A stretch of 64,000 bases of DNA from Candidatus Kuenenia stuttgartensis. GTDB taxonomy: Bacteria; Planctomycetota; GCA-002687715; CAIWVZ01. Below the pieces are notes generated by a model that was not told where the DNA came from, did not search any database, and was given only the letters and a program-made list of their open reading frames with translations. The position numbers and the translations under genes were made by a program. This document shows, in pieces, positions 54,361 through 62,958 of the stretch; positions within the stretch are counted from its first letter, which is position 1; every line of letters begins with the position of its first letter. The stretch lies in the NCBI GenBank assembly GCA_945860915.1, contig CAMARR010000001.1, positions 351,277 to 415,276 of the forward strand, written 5' to 3'.

Positions 54361-54872
54361 CCGGACGTCGGTTGAACCTGGGCGAACTTCGCCTTGAGGT
54401 CTTCGAGCTTGCGACGATTCACGGCCTGATCGGCCGGCGTCATCTTCGTCACATAAATCACGCCATCGAGGTGGTCGATCTCATGCTGCAGGACGCGCGC
54501 AAAGAGGTCTTCGGCTTCGAATTCCATCGGTTGACCGAAGGTGTCTTGGGCCTTGACCTTGATCCACGTGGATCGAAGGACATTGCCCCAGATACCCGGG
54601 AACGACAGACAGCCTTCCTCCCCCCATTCCGACCCCTTCTTGCGAACGATCTCTGGGTTAACCAGTGCCACGCTCTTCGAAGGGTCCCCATCGGGCCTCG
54701 CAAGGAGCAGCCTTACCCCCCAACCGACCTGTGGTGCAGCAAGGCCGATTCCTTTTTCGAGCTCGAGCAGAGGCTCCATCTCGGCGACCCTTGCCCTCAA
54801 CGCGTCGTCGAAAACCGTTATAGGAACGGCTTTCTTGAGAAGGATGGGATTCGGAAAATAGACTAGTTTCAC
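54357..54872 (-). CDS. def: Peptide deformylase
   Basis: Removes the formyl group from the N-terminal methionine of nascent proteins. The GTG at 54872 gives the normal 171-residue protein starting VKLVYFPNPILLKKAVPITV; the frame to 55229 is a non-coding extension over the divergent TPR gene. All three motifs are present: GIGLAAPQVG, EEGCLSFPG and QHEIDHLDG (HExxH with the two His and the catalytic Glu). The Fe or Zn ligands are the Cys of EGCLS and both His. Overlaps ribF by 4 bp. Confidence 0.95.
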   Translation of the reverse strand: MKLVYFPNPILLKKAVPITVFDDALRARVAEMEPLLELEKGIGLAAPQVGWGVRLLLARPDGDPSKSVALVNPEIVRKKGSEWGEEGCLSFPGIWGNVLRSTWIKVKAQDTFGQPMEFEAEDLFARVLQHEIDHLDGVIYVTKMTPADQAVNRRKLEDLKAKFAQVQPTSG

Positions 54873-54920
54873 TCGGGCTCCCCGGGCTGAGACGTCGTTG
54901 ACACCTGCCCCTTGCTTGCT

Positions 54921-56342
54921 ATGTTGCCTCCCTGCCGCAAATCGGCAAGCGGGCCCCATCTGGGACCCACCCCCATAAACACCTTGGTCGACGTCTCTAA
55001 GTACCTCGAACGCGCAGATAACGAAGCCCGCCGCAAGAACTTCGACGGGGCGATAGATCTCTATTCCGAGATCCTCCGTTTGGACCCGGATTGCGGTGAA
55101 GCGCGTCGCGGATTTTTGGTGTCGGCCTCGCGGAAGTACGAGAAGGGCTACCCCAACGCATTTCTCGCCGGTATCGGAACATTGGCTCCACGCGTTGGGG
55201 TTCTCTTTGCGTCCCTGTTTAAGGCCCATGGAGCCATCGCGGGGCTTTGCGAAGGAGCGATTCGGAAGGATCCGCGCAACGTCGCTCTGAACCTCAAGCT
55301 AGGGCACGCCCTTCTTGCGCTTAACTTGCGCAAGAGTGCAGAAGCTGTTTTTGCCGCGATCGCTGAACTCGCGCCTGACGACACATCATCGTTGAAGATC
55401 TTGGGCCAACTTCTCTACGAGCAGAAGCGATACGACGAGTCCATGACCTGCTTCGAGCGTGTCCTCAAAGTCAATCCGCGCGATCAGGAAGCTGCCAAGA
55501 TGCGCAAGAATTTGGCAGCTGAAGGCGCTATTGCTCAGGCTGGATTCAAGGACGCGAAGTCCGCGCGCGACTTGGCCAAGAATCAAAAAGACCTTACGGA
55601 TTCAGAGCGCCGCCAGCGCCTTTCGAAAACAACAGAAGACCTAGCAGACGCGATCACCGAACTTGAGCGCGCGCTCGAGCAAGAGCCCGAAAACGTCACG
55701 CTGATGATCAAGCTCGGCCGCGCCAAGCTTGATGCAAGCGACTACGACGGGGCTGTAGATGCATTCCTCGACGCATCGCGTCGCGACGGTACTTCTGAAG
55801 AGGCGAAGGATGGGTTGGGTGATGCACGACTCGCGCGTGCCAAACGCAATCTCGATCTGGCCAAGACCTCGGCCAATGCTGACGATGTCGCACGGCGTTC
55901 ACGTGAAGTAGCGTCGCTTGAACTCGATGAACTTCGCAGGCGTTCGGATGCACGCCCGACAGATCTCGGACTGCGCTTTCGCTTGGGCAAGGCTCTCCTC
56001 GAAGCTGGCGACACGGATGAGGCCATCAAGTCGCTTCAGCAGGGCATTAAAGACCCACGAAACCGGATCTCAGCCCTCCACCTTCTCGGCCGCGCATTTG
56101 CCGAGAGCGGAAGCCTCGATCTCGCAATCAAACAATACACGGAGGCCGCGGAAGCAATTCCGTCTCTTAACGGCCCCAAGATGGAAATTCTGTACGAACT
56201 CGCTTCTACGTTGGAGCGCCAGGGCGGACCTGAGCGATTGCAACGTGCGCTATCCACCTTCGAGCAAATTTACGAAGCCGACATTGGCTTTCGCGATGTG
56301 AGAGCGAAGGTGGATGGCATTCGGAAGAGAGTCGCAACCTAA
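54921..56342 (+). CDS. TPR-repeat protein
   Basis: 473 residues from the ATG at 54921 (a TTG at 54912 is also in frame; the first 25 residues do not look conserved). No signal peptide. At least six TPR-like helix pairs: near 30 (NEARRKNFDGAIDLYSEILR), 150 (SLKILGQLLYEQKRYDESMT, then CFERVLKVNPRD), 240 (ITELERALEQEPENVTLMIK, then LGRAKLDASDYDGAVDAFLD), 345 (LRFRLGKALLEAGDTDEAIK) and 380 (SALHLLGRAFAESGSLDLAI). The section around 195-230 is charged and coiled. A cytosolic scaffold, by inference; partners unknown. Divergent from def by 48 bp, and 35 bp upstream of rpsT. Confidence 0.85.
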   Translation: MLPPCRKSASGPHLGPTPINTLVDVSKYLERADNEARRKNFDGAIDLYSEILRLDPDCGEARRGFLVSASRKYEKGYPNAFLAGIGTLAPRVGVLFASLFKAHGAIAGLCEGAIRKDPRNVALNLKLGHALLALNLRKSAEAVFAAIAELAPDDTSSLKILGQLLYEQKRYDESMTCFERVLKVNPRDQEAAKMRKNLAAEGAIAQAGFKDAKSARDLAKNQKDLTDSERRQRLSKTTEDLADAITELERALEQEPENVTLMIKLGRAKLDASDYDGAVDAFLDASRRDGTSEEAKDGLGDARLARAKRNLDLAKTSANADDVARRSREVASLELDELRRRSDARPTDLGLRFRLGKALLEAGDTDEAIKSLQQGIKDPRNRISALHLLGRAFAESGSLDLAIKQYTEAAEAIPSLNGPKMEILYELASTLERQGGPERLQRALSTFEQIYEADIGFRDVRAKVDGIRKRVAT

Positions 56343-56377
56343 TGCAGGACTTTGTCCTGCCCACCTGAGAACCCCAT

Positions 56378-56659
56378 ATGGCCCATACTAAACAAGCTCT
56401 GAAACGCGCCCGTCAAAGCACGACGCGTCGAACCTCCCACAAGTCGGAGCGCGCTGCGCTGAAGACCCAATTCAAGAAGCTCGATGACGCCCTCAAGTCG
56501 GGCGACGAAAAGGCGATTCTCGAAGCAGTTCGCTCGACCCAGGTACAGGTCGATAAGGCTGCACAGCATAAAGTCATGCATAAGAACGCCGCATCGCGAA
56601 CCAAGTCTCGCGTTGCCGCGCGCGCGAAAAAGGCACTCACGGCTAAGCCCGCGAAGTAA
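56378..56659 (+). CDS. rpsT: Ribosomal protein bS20
   Basis: 93-residue small-subunit protein. The start MAHTKQALKRARQSTTRRTS, middle KTQFKKLDDALKSGDEKAIL and end HKNAASRTKSRVAARAKKAL are typical of bS20, a three-helix bundle that binds 16S rRNA early in assembly. 35 bp downstream of the TPR gene on the same strand. Confidence 0.95.
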   Translation: MAHTKQALKRARQSTTRRTSHKSERAALKTQFKKLDDALKSGDEKAILEAVRSTQVQVDKAAQHKVMHKNAASRTKSRVAARAKKALTAKPAK

Positions 56660-56671
56660 GCTACGTCCCGC

Positions 56672-56698
56672 GGGGTGACTCCGAATTGGTGTCACCCC
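56672..56698 (+). terminator. Hairpin after rpsT
   Basis: An 8-bp stem, GGGGTGAC with GTCACCCC, and an 11-base loop, 12 bp after the rpsT stop and just before the methyltransferase gene. No T-run follows, so it may be an attenuator or processing site rather than a true terminator. Confidence 0.35.
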
Positions 56699-56717
56699 CA
56701 TTGGTGAGAGCACGTGC

Positions 56718-57554
56718 ATGAGCAAATCGTCTCGCCCGGTAAGTCCGCGCGACGATGCTCTTGGTGCAGAAGCATCGGAGCTGGGTGGTGCAGACGCTGC
56801 CCCGTTGCTCCGCGTCCTCGGGATCATGAACTCGGATGGCTCGATTTCGGCAGACAGTCGCCGCAAATTCAAGCAAGTCTCCCATCTGATTCCTTTGCTT
56901 GTTTCAAATATGGTCGACCTCCCGAAAGGTCGTCCAGTCGACATCGTGGACCTGAATTGCGGTAACGCCTACCTCGGGCTTATTCTTGGTTGGTGGCTCG
57001 TTCGACAAGGCGTTGCGTGTCGACTGCTCGGGGTGGATCGCGATCCCGCGAGAATCGATGCCTGTCGGCGCAAAGCAAAGACCTTGGGCTTCCACGACGC
57101 CGAATTTGAGGTAGGCGATGCCCTAACTTACCCGCTGCCGGACTCGCCTTTTGCGGTCCTCTCATTGCATGGGTGCGATACGGCGACCGATGACGCTCTA
57201 GTTCGAGCTGTCGCCACGAACGCAGAGCACCTGTTGGCGGTTCCGTGTTGTCACCGCGAAGTCCGGACGCTGCTCGCGCCATCGAGAGACCACGCGCCAT
57301 TTATCGGTGACGGGATCCTAGAAGCCGATCATGCGGCCATCCTCACGGACGCCCTGCGAATGCAGTGGCTACGAGCCCAGGGATACCGAACCGGAGTTAT
57401 CGAGTTCGTTCCTTGGGAGCACACGCCGCGAAACCGCCTCGTCCGCGCTCGGAGAGGCCTCGACGCGACGGCGAGATCGCGCGCGCGCCTCATCTACAGC
57501 GAGGCGTGTGCGGGGCTCAAATCGCCGCCTAGCGTCCTTCAGTCGCTTGAATAA
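56718..57554 (+). CDS. SAM-dependent methyltransferase (Methyltransf_32 type)
   Basis: 278 residues with a Rossmann methyltransferase domain. The SAM site is VDIVDLNCGNAYLGLILGWW, the acidic loop CRLLGVDRDPARIDACRR, then FEVGDALTYPLPDS. The telling block is LSLHGCDTATDDALVRAV followed by LLAVPCCHREVRTLL, which matches the GSTCD/TRMT13-like PF13679 family (HACDTATDEAI with a PCCH motif). Related proteins act on RNA, but the target here is not known. Start at the ATG at 56718. Its last 16 bases overlap the tail of the convergent 57539 gene. Confidence 0.8.
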   Translation: MSKSSRPVSPRDDALGAEASELGGADAAPLLRVLGIMNSDGSISADSRRKFKQVSHLIPLLVSNMVDLPKGRPVDIVDLNCGNAYLGLILGWWLVRQGVACRLLGVDRDPARIDACRRKAKTLGFHDAEFEVGDALTYPLPDSPFAVLSLHGCDTATDDALVRAVATNAEHLLAVPCCHREVRTLLAPSRDHAPFIGDGILEADHAAILTDALRMQWLRAQGYRTGVIEFVPWEHTPRNRLVRARRGLDATARSRARLIYSEACAGLKSPPSVLQSLE

Positions 57555-57841
57555 GTCCGTCGATTGCGTTTCCAGTCGCCCAGTCGTTCCACTGAATGGA
57601 CTTCTGAGAGGGGAATGGCGATTCGAGCGACGGTGTTCGTCGGCCCCAGCATTGCTAGTTGTTCAAGGAATGCCGACTTGCTTACTCCATATTCGCCGTC
57701 CGTGTGAACCGCTGCGTCATTGAGCCACACGACGTCACCCTCAACCGCATCCCACCGCCCCACGAACGTCCGCGGACCATTCGATTGAAGCAACATGGTG
57801 AATCCATGAAAAGAATCGTGTCCCGGGTGAAATACAGGCAT
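57539..57841 (-). CDS. Small soluble protein, unknown
   Basis: 100 residues, no signal or membrane segment. N-terminus MPVFHPGHDSFHGFTMLLQS, middle GRWDAVEGDVVWLNDAAVHT, and near the C-terminus VARIAIPLSEVHSVERLGDW. The alternating strands suggest a small beta barrel of the Sm or Hfq-like kind, but this is only an impression. The tail overlaps the methyltransferase gene by 16 bp (convergent). It lies downstream of a terminator, so it probably has its own promoter. Reading-frame evidence is moderate. Confidence 0.5.
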   Translation of the reverse strand: MPVFHPGHDSFHGFTMLLQSNGPRTFVGRWDAVEGDVVWLNDAAVHTDGEYGVSKSAFLEQLAMLGPTNTVARIAIPLSEVHSVERLGDWKRNRRTYSSD

Positions 57842-57886
57842 GGTTCGATTCTCTCAGATCTGACGCCCGACGAGCACCTAAGCAAC

Positions 57887-57914
57887 GCAAAAGGGGCGTC
57901 CTTTCGGACACCCC
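57887..57914 (-). terminator. Rho-independent terminator
   Basis: Minus-strand stem GGGGTGTCC and GGACGCCCC around loop GAAA (one mismatch), followed by TTTT and TGCG. It ends transcripts entering from the 58002 gene and protects the 57539 gene. Confidence 0.7.
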
Positions 57915-57946
57915 CGATGCGTCGTGCGCCTGCCCCCAGACAGGCC

Positions 57947-57972
57947 GCTCAGCCGAGCTTCCTCGGCTGAGC
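57947..57972. repeat. Inverted repeat, first of two tandem hairpins
   Basis: A perfect 11-bp stem, GCTCAGCCGAG with CTCGGCTGAGC, and a four-base loop, between the 58002 stop and the terminator at 57887-57914. There is no T-run on either side; it may stabilise the 3' end of the mRNA. Confidence 0.6.
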
Positions 57973-57974
57973 AT

Positions 57975-57995
57975 CCGGCCGCACGCAGCGGCCGG
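57975..57995. repeat. Inverted repeat, second of two tandem hairpins
   Basis: A perfect 8-bp stem, CCGGCCGC with GCGGCCGG, and loop ACGCA, 6 bp from the stop codon of the 58002 gene. Together with 57947-57972 and the terminator it makes three stacked hairpins in 110 bp. Confidence 0.6.
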
Positions 57996-58001
57996 AACTG
58001 G

Positions 58002-59090
58002 TCATGGCTGCGTTTGGTTGCTTACCGTGAACCAACCGAACTCCGCCGTAGTGAACGACTCGTTCGTGAGGAGCTCCGTGATCACATAGGACTGAATCAC
58101 GACACCGCGACCGCAGAGGTCGCCAGCCATGCTCATTGGGAAGGTCAAGCTGACGTTCGGGCCACGGCCCGGATTGATTCCACCGGTGAGGAGCCCTTCA
58201 GAGAGGACCACCCAGGGACGGTCCGTGCAGGGGTAGAAGTCGCCAGCGATTCCTGCCACCTGCTGAGCAAGGTTGCCATCCCAGAGCTGGGCGACCATGC
58301 AGTGGAATCCCTCGATGTAAGGAAGACCAGCTTGAGTTTGCACCGACATCGGGAGTCCGACGACGAAACCTTGATTGCCGTGAGTCGCGGGCGACGTGTT
58401 CACAACGCGAGGACCCGATAGGAATCCAACTTCCCAAGAGTTCACCCAAGCGATGCAGTCGATTTCAACACTCGAATCGAAGAATTCATCGAGCGAGTTC
58501 CAGCATGCAACTGAGAGGTAGTACCCTGCAGGGAGTGGCCCACCGAAGGAAATGCCAAAGGTGTCGACTCCGGGCGCATTCCAATCGGTACCGATACCAA
58601 AAACCGTACTGCAGTTCGTCCCCGACGGCGAAAAAGTATCTACGTACACGAGCGACTGAATGCGGGCGCCGGTAATCGAATCGCAAATCGCGATTTCCAT
58701 TCCGTCGTTAAAATCGGACTCATTTGAGGCTTCGGCATTAAAGAAGTTGTACCTGAACGAGATCCCGGTCGCGCCCACGGGAGCATCGAACAGGAGCTCC
58801 GCAACGTTCGCATTCAGAGGACGTGCGGGCAATGTAGCCGCGGGGTGCGCGCCGACAGAAATCGGGCCGCCTGCCACAAGGAGCGCGTACTGCGATCCGG
58901 CTGCGGGCATGCCGCAATCCAATTCGTTGCGTGCGCCGCCGAACGGGCCAACGCCGTTCCACCGTGCATTCTCGCAATTGGTCGTGTTGCCAATTGGGAA
59001 ATTGACTCCCGGCGGCGAACACTCGAAGGACTGAGCCGACGCAACAGCAGCAACGGCAGCGAAGAGGATTGGAGACAAGAAACGACTCAT
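58002..59090 (-). CDS. Large exported protein, unknown
   Basis: 362 residues from the ATG at 59090, which has AGGAG about seven bases before it and opens into a signal peptide (FLSPILFAAVAAVASA, then Gln). The mature part is rich in Gly, Ser, Asn and aromatic residues, with several scattered cysteines (FECSPPG, TNCENARW, LDCGMPAAG, AICDSI, TNCSTVFG, IDCIAW, FYPCTD). These could form disulfides in the periplasm. The segment GATGISFRYNFFNAEASNES looks like a jelly-roll or choice-of-anchor-type strand set. No catalytic motif recognised. Likely surface exposed. Divergent from the 59505 gene across 414 bp. Confidence 0.65.
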   Translation of the reverse strand: MSRFLSPILFAAVAAVASAQSFECSPPGVNFPIGNTTNCENARWNGVGPFGGARNELDCGMPAAGSQYALLVAGGPISVGAHPAATLPARPLNANVAELLFDAPVGATGISFRYNFFNAEASNESDFNDGMEIAICDSITGARIQSLVYVDTFSPSGTNCSTVFGIGTDWNAPGVDTFGISFGGPLPAGYYLSVACWNSLDEFFDSSVEIDCIAWVNSWEVGFLSGPRVVNTSPATHGNQGFVVGLPMSVQTQAGLPYIEGFHCMVAQLWDGNLAQQVAGIAGDFYPCTDRPWVVLSEGLLTGGINPGRGPNVSLTFPMSMAGDLCGRGVVIQSYVITELLTNESFTTAEFGWFTVSNQTQP

Positions 59091-59504
59091 TTTACAACTC
59101 CTAGGTAAACGCGACGACGCCTGGGGGCGCAATCGACTTAGTTCGCATTTTGGGGATCGGACTCCTCGAAACATAACAAATCGTTCACAGGAGTCGTCGC
59201 TAGTATGCCCTCTCGACCCGTTTGAGTCAAGTTGCGTTTATTTAAAGGATGGACTTTCTTTGAGTGGGGTGCTTAAGAATGATGCCGAATTCAGCATGTT
59301 TTCTTGATAAGTCTCGAGGCCATTCCATACAATTTACGTCGGTTACCCTGTCCGCAAGATTCTCGGCGACTCGTTGACAGATCATGGGTTAGGCTCCGGT
59401 GTGAGGGTCGCCACGTCCTCCTAATCGTAGCGAGCCTCGCAAGTTCCGACGCAGGAGATTCCCCCCTGTAGGAACGTGCAAGAATCCCAAGCTCAGAGAG
59501 TCAA
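59091..59504. other. Intergenic stretch between two exported-protein genes
   Basis: The only gap over 300 bp in the window, and visibly richer in A and T than its surroundings. It holds an inverted repeat (GACTCCT at 59160-59166 and AGGAGTC at 59189-59195) nested in a second one (GCGACGAC at 59111-59118 and GTCGTCGC at 59193-59200). A TTGACA at 59374-59379 has no good -10 at 16-18 bp. No open frame with coding character is seen. Probably holds the divergent promoters of the 58002 and 59505 genes and perhaps an operator. Confidence 0.5.
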
Positions 59505-60869
59505 ATGAGTGCAGTTCAAAATCTCAGGCGTTCAGTTCTTCTAGTCCCCTTCCTCACCAGTTTCCTCGTCGCCCAGAACAACGAGTGGATCGTTGACGCA
59601 GCGAACGGCCCTGGGGCAAACTTCGTGACGATCACTGCTGCCATCACCGCCGCGAATGCCGGAGATCGAATCTTCGTTCGACCAGGCGTGTACAACGAGG
59701 ACGTACTTGTCAACAAGGGAGTGACCATCGTCGGCTGGAATGCAACCTCGTATCCGATGGTTGTTCCGTCTCAGCCGATTGTGAACAAGGTCGTGGGAAC
59801 CATTACCGTCACTGGAATTCCCAATGCTGAAACCGTCGTCGTCTCGGGCTTGGTTTTCGAGCGGGCATCTACGACCGGTGGACTGACCGGAGGTGTCAAT
59901 TCGTGCACCGGCCCCGTTGCATTCGACCGCGTCTACTTCTCGAATGGCGGCCTCGCGATTCTGAACTCGTCAGATGTACACATCCAGAATGTGCGCGTTC
60001 GCCACAACCCTTCGGCCCAGCCGCCAACGTCGGGTGTTCTCGTGTCTGCATCATGGGTTCAGGCTGACGATCTTGATTCGACGGCGACCAATCTTGGCAC
60101 GGATCCGAATTTCTTTGCCCAGGCGCCGCACGCGATTGAAGCCGTGAACGCTTCCATCGTCTGCCTCTCGCGCCCTCGGTTGATCGGTGCGACGGGTGGT
60201 GGTCCTTGGATCACCGCAGCAACGACACCGGCCGGTGGGCACGCGATCAAGGCAACAACTGGCTCGATCGTCTCGATCGTCGATGATGGACTCTCTGGCT
60301 CGTACGTCATCGGTGGCCGCGGCGGCTCGCGCGGAGTGGGATCATCTAATCTGATTCCATCAGGCGAAGGTGCGCTTGCGTTCCACGCCGATTCTAATTC
60401 AACGATTGTCAACAAGGGCGGCCTTGTAGCCGTAGCAGGACTTTCTGGCCAGAATTTCGCTGGCGGACCTATCCCCGGAAACTCCTTCAGCCCAGGTGGC
60501 GGCATCATCTTCATGCCTCCTGACAATCCTGCGCTAGTAAAGATCACCGGGACGACGACGCCAGGTGGCGGAATCCTCTCGGTCCTCCGTTCGGCGAGTC
60601 CTGGGCTACCAGTCGCCATGGGAATTGGAACAGAACTCGACCTCACAACCTATGCACCGTCGGTACAGTTCCTATCAGCCAGCACTCGTTTCATCCTATT
60701 CGCAATCACTGGATTCGCGGGCCAGGATCGGTTCTTCCCGATCGCAATCCCCATGCCACCAACGAATTTCGCGGGCGTTCGGGGTCGGCACTTCGTCTTC
60801 CAAGGCGCAGACGACCTCTACACGAACCTCTTCCTGACCAACCCTGCTCTACTCGTGCTTCCGTACTGA
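59505..60869 (+). CDS. Exported beta-helix-like protein, unknown
   Basis: 454 residues with a signal peptide (VLLVPFLTSFLVA, then Gln). The mature N-terminus reads ANFVTITAAITAANAGDRIF and RPGVYNEDVLVNKGVTIVGW, the opening of right-handed beta-helix (pectate-lyase-like) proteins. Later segments (YFSNGGLAILNSSDVHIQNV, ADSNSTIVNKGGLVAVAGLS) keep the rung-like repeats of Asn, Ser and Val. The C-terminal 100 residues are less regular. No catalytic residues can be pointed to. A surface or extracellular polysaccharide-binding or lyase role is inferred from the fold only. A strong terminator follows. Confidence 0.72.
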   Translation: MSAVQNLRRSVLLVPFLTSFLVAQNNEWIVDAANGPGANFVTITAAITAANAGDRIFVRPGVYNEDVLVNKGVTIVGWNATSYPMVVPSQPIVNKVVGTITVTGIPNAETVVVSGLVFERASTTGGLTGGVNSCTGPVAFDRVYFSNGGLAILNSSDVHIQNVRVRHNPSAQPPTSGVLVSASWVQADDLDSTATNLGTDPNFFAQAPHAIEAVNASIVCLSRPRLIGATGGGPWITAATTPAGGHAIKATTGSIVSIVDDGLSGSYVIGGRGGSRGVGSSNLIPSGEGALAFHADSNSTIVNKGGLVAVAGLSGQNFAGGPIPGNSFSPGGGIIFMPPDNPALVKITGTTTPGGGILSVLRSASPGLPVAMGIGTELDLTTYAPSVQFLSASTRFILFAITGFAGQDRFFPIAIPMPPTNFAGVRGRHFVFQGADDLYTNLFLTNPALLVLPY

Positions 60870-60890
60870 TCTGAACTGCCTCTGAACCTC

Positions 60891-60930
60891 GGCGCATCGA
60901 AGCACTCGCTTCGGTGCGCCTTGTTCATTT
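60891..60930 (+). terminator. Terminator after the beta-helix protein gene
   Basis: A 13-bp stem, GGCGCATCGAAGC with GCTTCGGTGCGCC (one G-U pair), and a 4-base loop, 21 bp after the stop at 60869. It is followed by TTGTTCATTT, a broken T-run. It lies between the convergent genes. Confidence 0.8.
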
Positions 60931-60939
60931 CGGGGAGGC

Positions 60940-61539
60940 TCAACCATGAATGCGCGCTTCGCATGGCAGTGATCCCAACACGTGAGCCTCGACCTCAAGC
61001 AACGCGGCGAGCCTAGCAACGACATCTGCCTTCATCGCAATTGTCTCGGCTAGGCCGACGAACAACGCATGGTGACCCGCCTCGCATGTTGCAAACTCCG
61101 ACCAGATGTCCTTCAGAGCGTGATCCAGTGTCTGTTCAGCCAACAATCCAAATCGCTCACAGGATCGTGCCTCGACAATCGAGCAAACCAACAACAGGTC
61201 CAAGAGTCGGTGCGGCTCTACGCCGCGAACATTGGCACGAAGGGCCTTTGCATAGCGATCGGCGCCGTGGGGCTCGGGGTGTCGCCCCCGACGACGAAGC
61301 TCAGCTGCCACTGTTTCGTAGTGGGCGATTTCTTGACGGGCAAGCGCCAACATTGCATCCGCGATCGAGGGAAGGTGCGCGTAGCGCGCCGCCATCATAA
61401 GCGCGGTTGTCGCCGCCTTCATCTCGCAATGGGCGTGGTCCACCAACGTCGCGACCGGATCGGCAAGAGCCGCAGCGACCCACTCCCATCGGGTAGGTAC
61501 CCGCAGCCCAAAGAGCAAACAAGCGTCAACGCGAGGCAT
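60940..61539 (-). CDS. miaE: tRNA-(ms2io6A)-hydroxylase-like protein (MiaE)
   Basis: 199 residues from the ATG at 61539 (an earlier ATG at 61554 is in frame). A four-helix diiron protein. The ligands are in DHAHCEMKAATTAL (about 35-45), LARQEIAHYETVAAELRRRG (ExxH), SIVEARSCERFGLL and CEAGHHALFVGLAE (second ExxH type). MiaE hydroxylates the isopentenyl group of ms2i6A37 in tRNAs that read U-starting codons; tRNA-Phe(GAA) of this window is such a tRNA. Overlaps the M20 peptidase gene end by 14 bp. MiaA and MiaB, needed to make its substrate, are not in this window. The family assignment is good; the substrate is inferred. Confidence 0.8.
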   Translation of the reverse strand: MPRVDACLLFGLRVPTRWEWVAAALADPVATLVDHAHCEMKAATTALMMAARYAHLPSIADAMLALARQEIAHYETVAAELRRRGRHPEPHGADRYAKALRANVRGVEPHRLLDLLLVCSIVEARSCERFGLLAEQTLDHALKDIWSEFATCEAGHHALFVGLAETIAMKADVVARLAALLEVEAHVLGSLPCEARIHG

Positions 61540-62932
61540 GAGCCTCAATGACATGCGCCACACTCGCCGTAAGTCGGCGAGCCGTAGCAATCTCTAGGAA
61601 CTCGTTCGGCCCGTGTGCATTGGAGTGCGGACCGAGAACACCCGTGATCAAGAATTGAGCCGCAGGAAACTTCTTTCCGAGCATTCCCATGAACGGAATC
61701 GAGCCGCCCTCCCCCATACAGCACGACGCCTTCCCGAAGAACTCATGCGATGCCTTGTCCACGGCGCTCTCGAGCCATGGTGCGAACGCCGGCGCATTCC
61801 AACCACTTCCAGACTTCTCGGGATTGAAGGTCACTTTCGCTCCATACGGAGGGTTCGCCTCCAGCAACTTCTTGAGATGGAGCGCGCAGGCGTCGGCGTC
61901 CGCGGTCGGCGGCACACGAAGCGAGAGCTTGAATGCCGTCTTCGGGCGAAGGACGTTTCCAGCCGAGGAGAGGGGCGGCATCCCATCCACGCCCGTTACG
62001 GCGAGCGACGGACGCCAGGTGCGATTGAGAATGAGCTCAAATGGATCACTTGTGACGGGGCTGACGCCTTTGTGCAGCGGCAATTTGCCGGCGATCGTGT
62101 CGCCAAGTACGTCGGCCGTCAATGCCGCTTGCTTGGCGCGATCCGTCGGGATTCGGACATAAAAGTCGCGTGGAATAATGGTGCCCGTATCGGAATCTTC
62201 TAAGCGCTCCAAGAGCCTTCGAAGGACTCGAAACGATGACGCTACAAGGCCGCCACCATCGCCGGAGTGAATTCCCTCTGACAGCAACTCGACGGTGAGA
62301 TCTCCCGCAATGAGCCCGCGCAACGACGTGGTGACCCAGAGACGCTCGTAGTCGCCGCAGCCCGAATCGAGACAAACCACGAGTTCAGGGGAACCGATGC
62401 GAGCCTCGAGATGGTCAATGTAGGCGGGCAAATCGTATGAACCTGATTCTTCACAACACTCGATAACCATGACGAGCCGCGCGTGACGTACGCCTTGCTC
62501 GCTCAACGCCTTAGCCGCTGCGACTGAAGCAAACACCGCGTAACCATCGTCGGCACCGCCACGTCCATACAACTTGCCATCCTTGAACACCGGCTTGAAC
62601 GGGTCCAAGCCCTCGGCCCATGGAAGCATGGGGGGCTGCTTATCCAAGTGCCCATAGAGGAGAACCGTTCCCTGCGCGTCACCTGGAATCTCGATGAAGA
62701 GAATCGGTGTGCGTCCTTTGAGCTGAATCACCTCCTGCTTGAGGCCGGGAATCCCTTGCTTCGCCACCCAATCCGATGCCAACTTGATCGCACGCAACAT
62801 GTGGCCGTTCTCCACCCACTTGGTGTCGAAGTACGGAGACAAGTTAGGGATCGTGATGTACTCGGCGAGTGTCGGGAGAATGCTCGCCTCGAAGATCGTG
62901 CTAACCGACGCTTGGGTTTTGCTGGCATCCAT
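61526..62932 (-). CDS. M20-family dipeptidase/aminoacylase-type peptidase
   Basis: 468-residue zinc exopeptidase of the M20 (CNDP/DapE-like) group. The metal site is YGHLDKQPPML (His, Asp) then LYGRGGADDGYAVFASVAAA (bridging Asp), followed by VIECCEESGSYDL with the catalytic and ligand Glu residues. VCLDSGCGDYERLW has the next ligand and MGEGGSIPFMGMLGKKFPAA the late block. ITGVLGPHSNAHGPNEFLEI gives the last His. No signal peptide. Substrate unknown; the length and sequence fit cytosolic non-specific dipeptidases. 26 bp downstream of the HAD gene; overlaps miaE by 14 bp. Confidence 0.92.
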   Translation of the reverse strand: MDASKTQASVSTIFEASILPTLAEYITIPNLSPYFDTKWVENGHMLRAIKLASDWVAKQGIPGLKQEVIQLKGRTPILFIEIPGDAQGTVLLYGHLDKQPPMLPWAEGLDPFKPVFKDGKLYGRGGADDGYAVFASVAAAKALSEQGVRHARLVMVIECCEESGSYDLPAYIDHLEARIGSPELVVCLDSGCGDYERLWVTTSLRGLIAGDLTVELLSEGIHSGDGGGLVASSFRVLRRLLERLEDSDTGTIIPRDFYVRIPTDRAKQAALTADVLGDTIAGKLPLHKGVSPVTSDPFELILNRTWRPSLAVTGVDGMPPLSSAGNVLRPKTAFKLSLRVPPTADADACALHLKKLLEANPPYGAKVTFNPEKSGSGWNAPAFAPWLESAVDKASHEFFGKASCCMGEGGSIPFMGMLGKKFPAAQFLITGVLGPHSNAHGPNEFLEIATARRLTASVAHVIEAHASR

Positions 62933-62958
62933 GGCGGCAGTGTAACGCCGCCGAAAAA

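Noticed and set aside
54873-55229. N-terminal extension of the def frame by 119 residues
   Set aside because: The extension lies over the divergent TPR gene and does not resemble deformylases; the GTG at 54872 gives normal length.
59374-59379. Perfect TTGACA before the beta-helix protein gene
   Set aside because: No acceptable -10 element at 16-18 bp; kept only as a remark in the gap entry.
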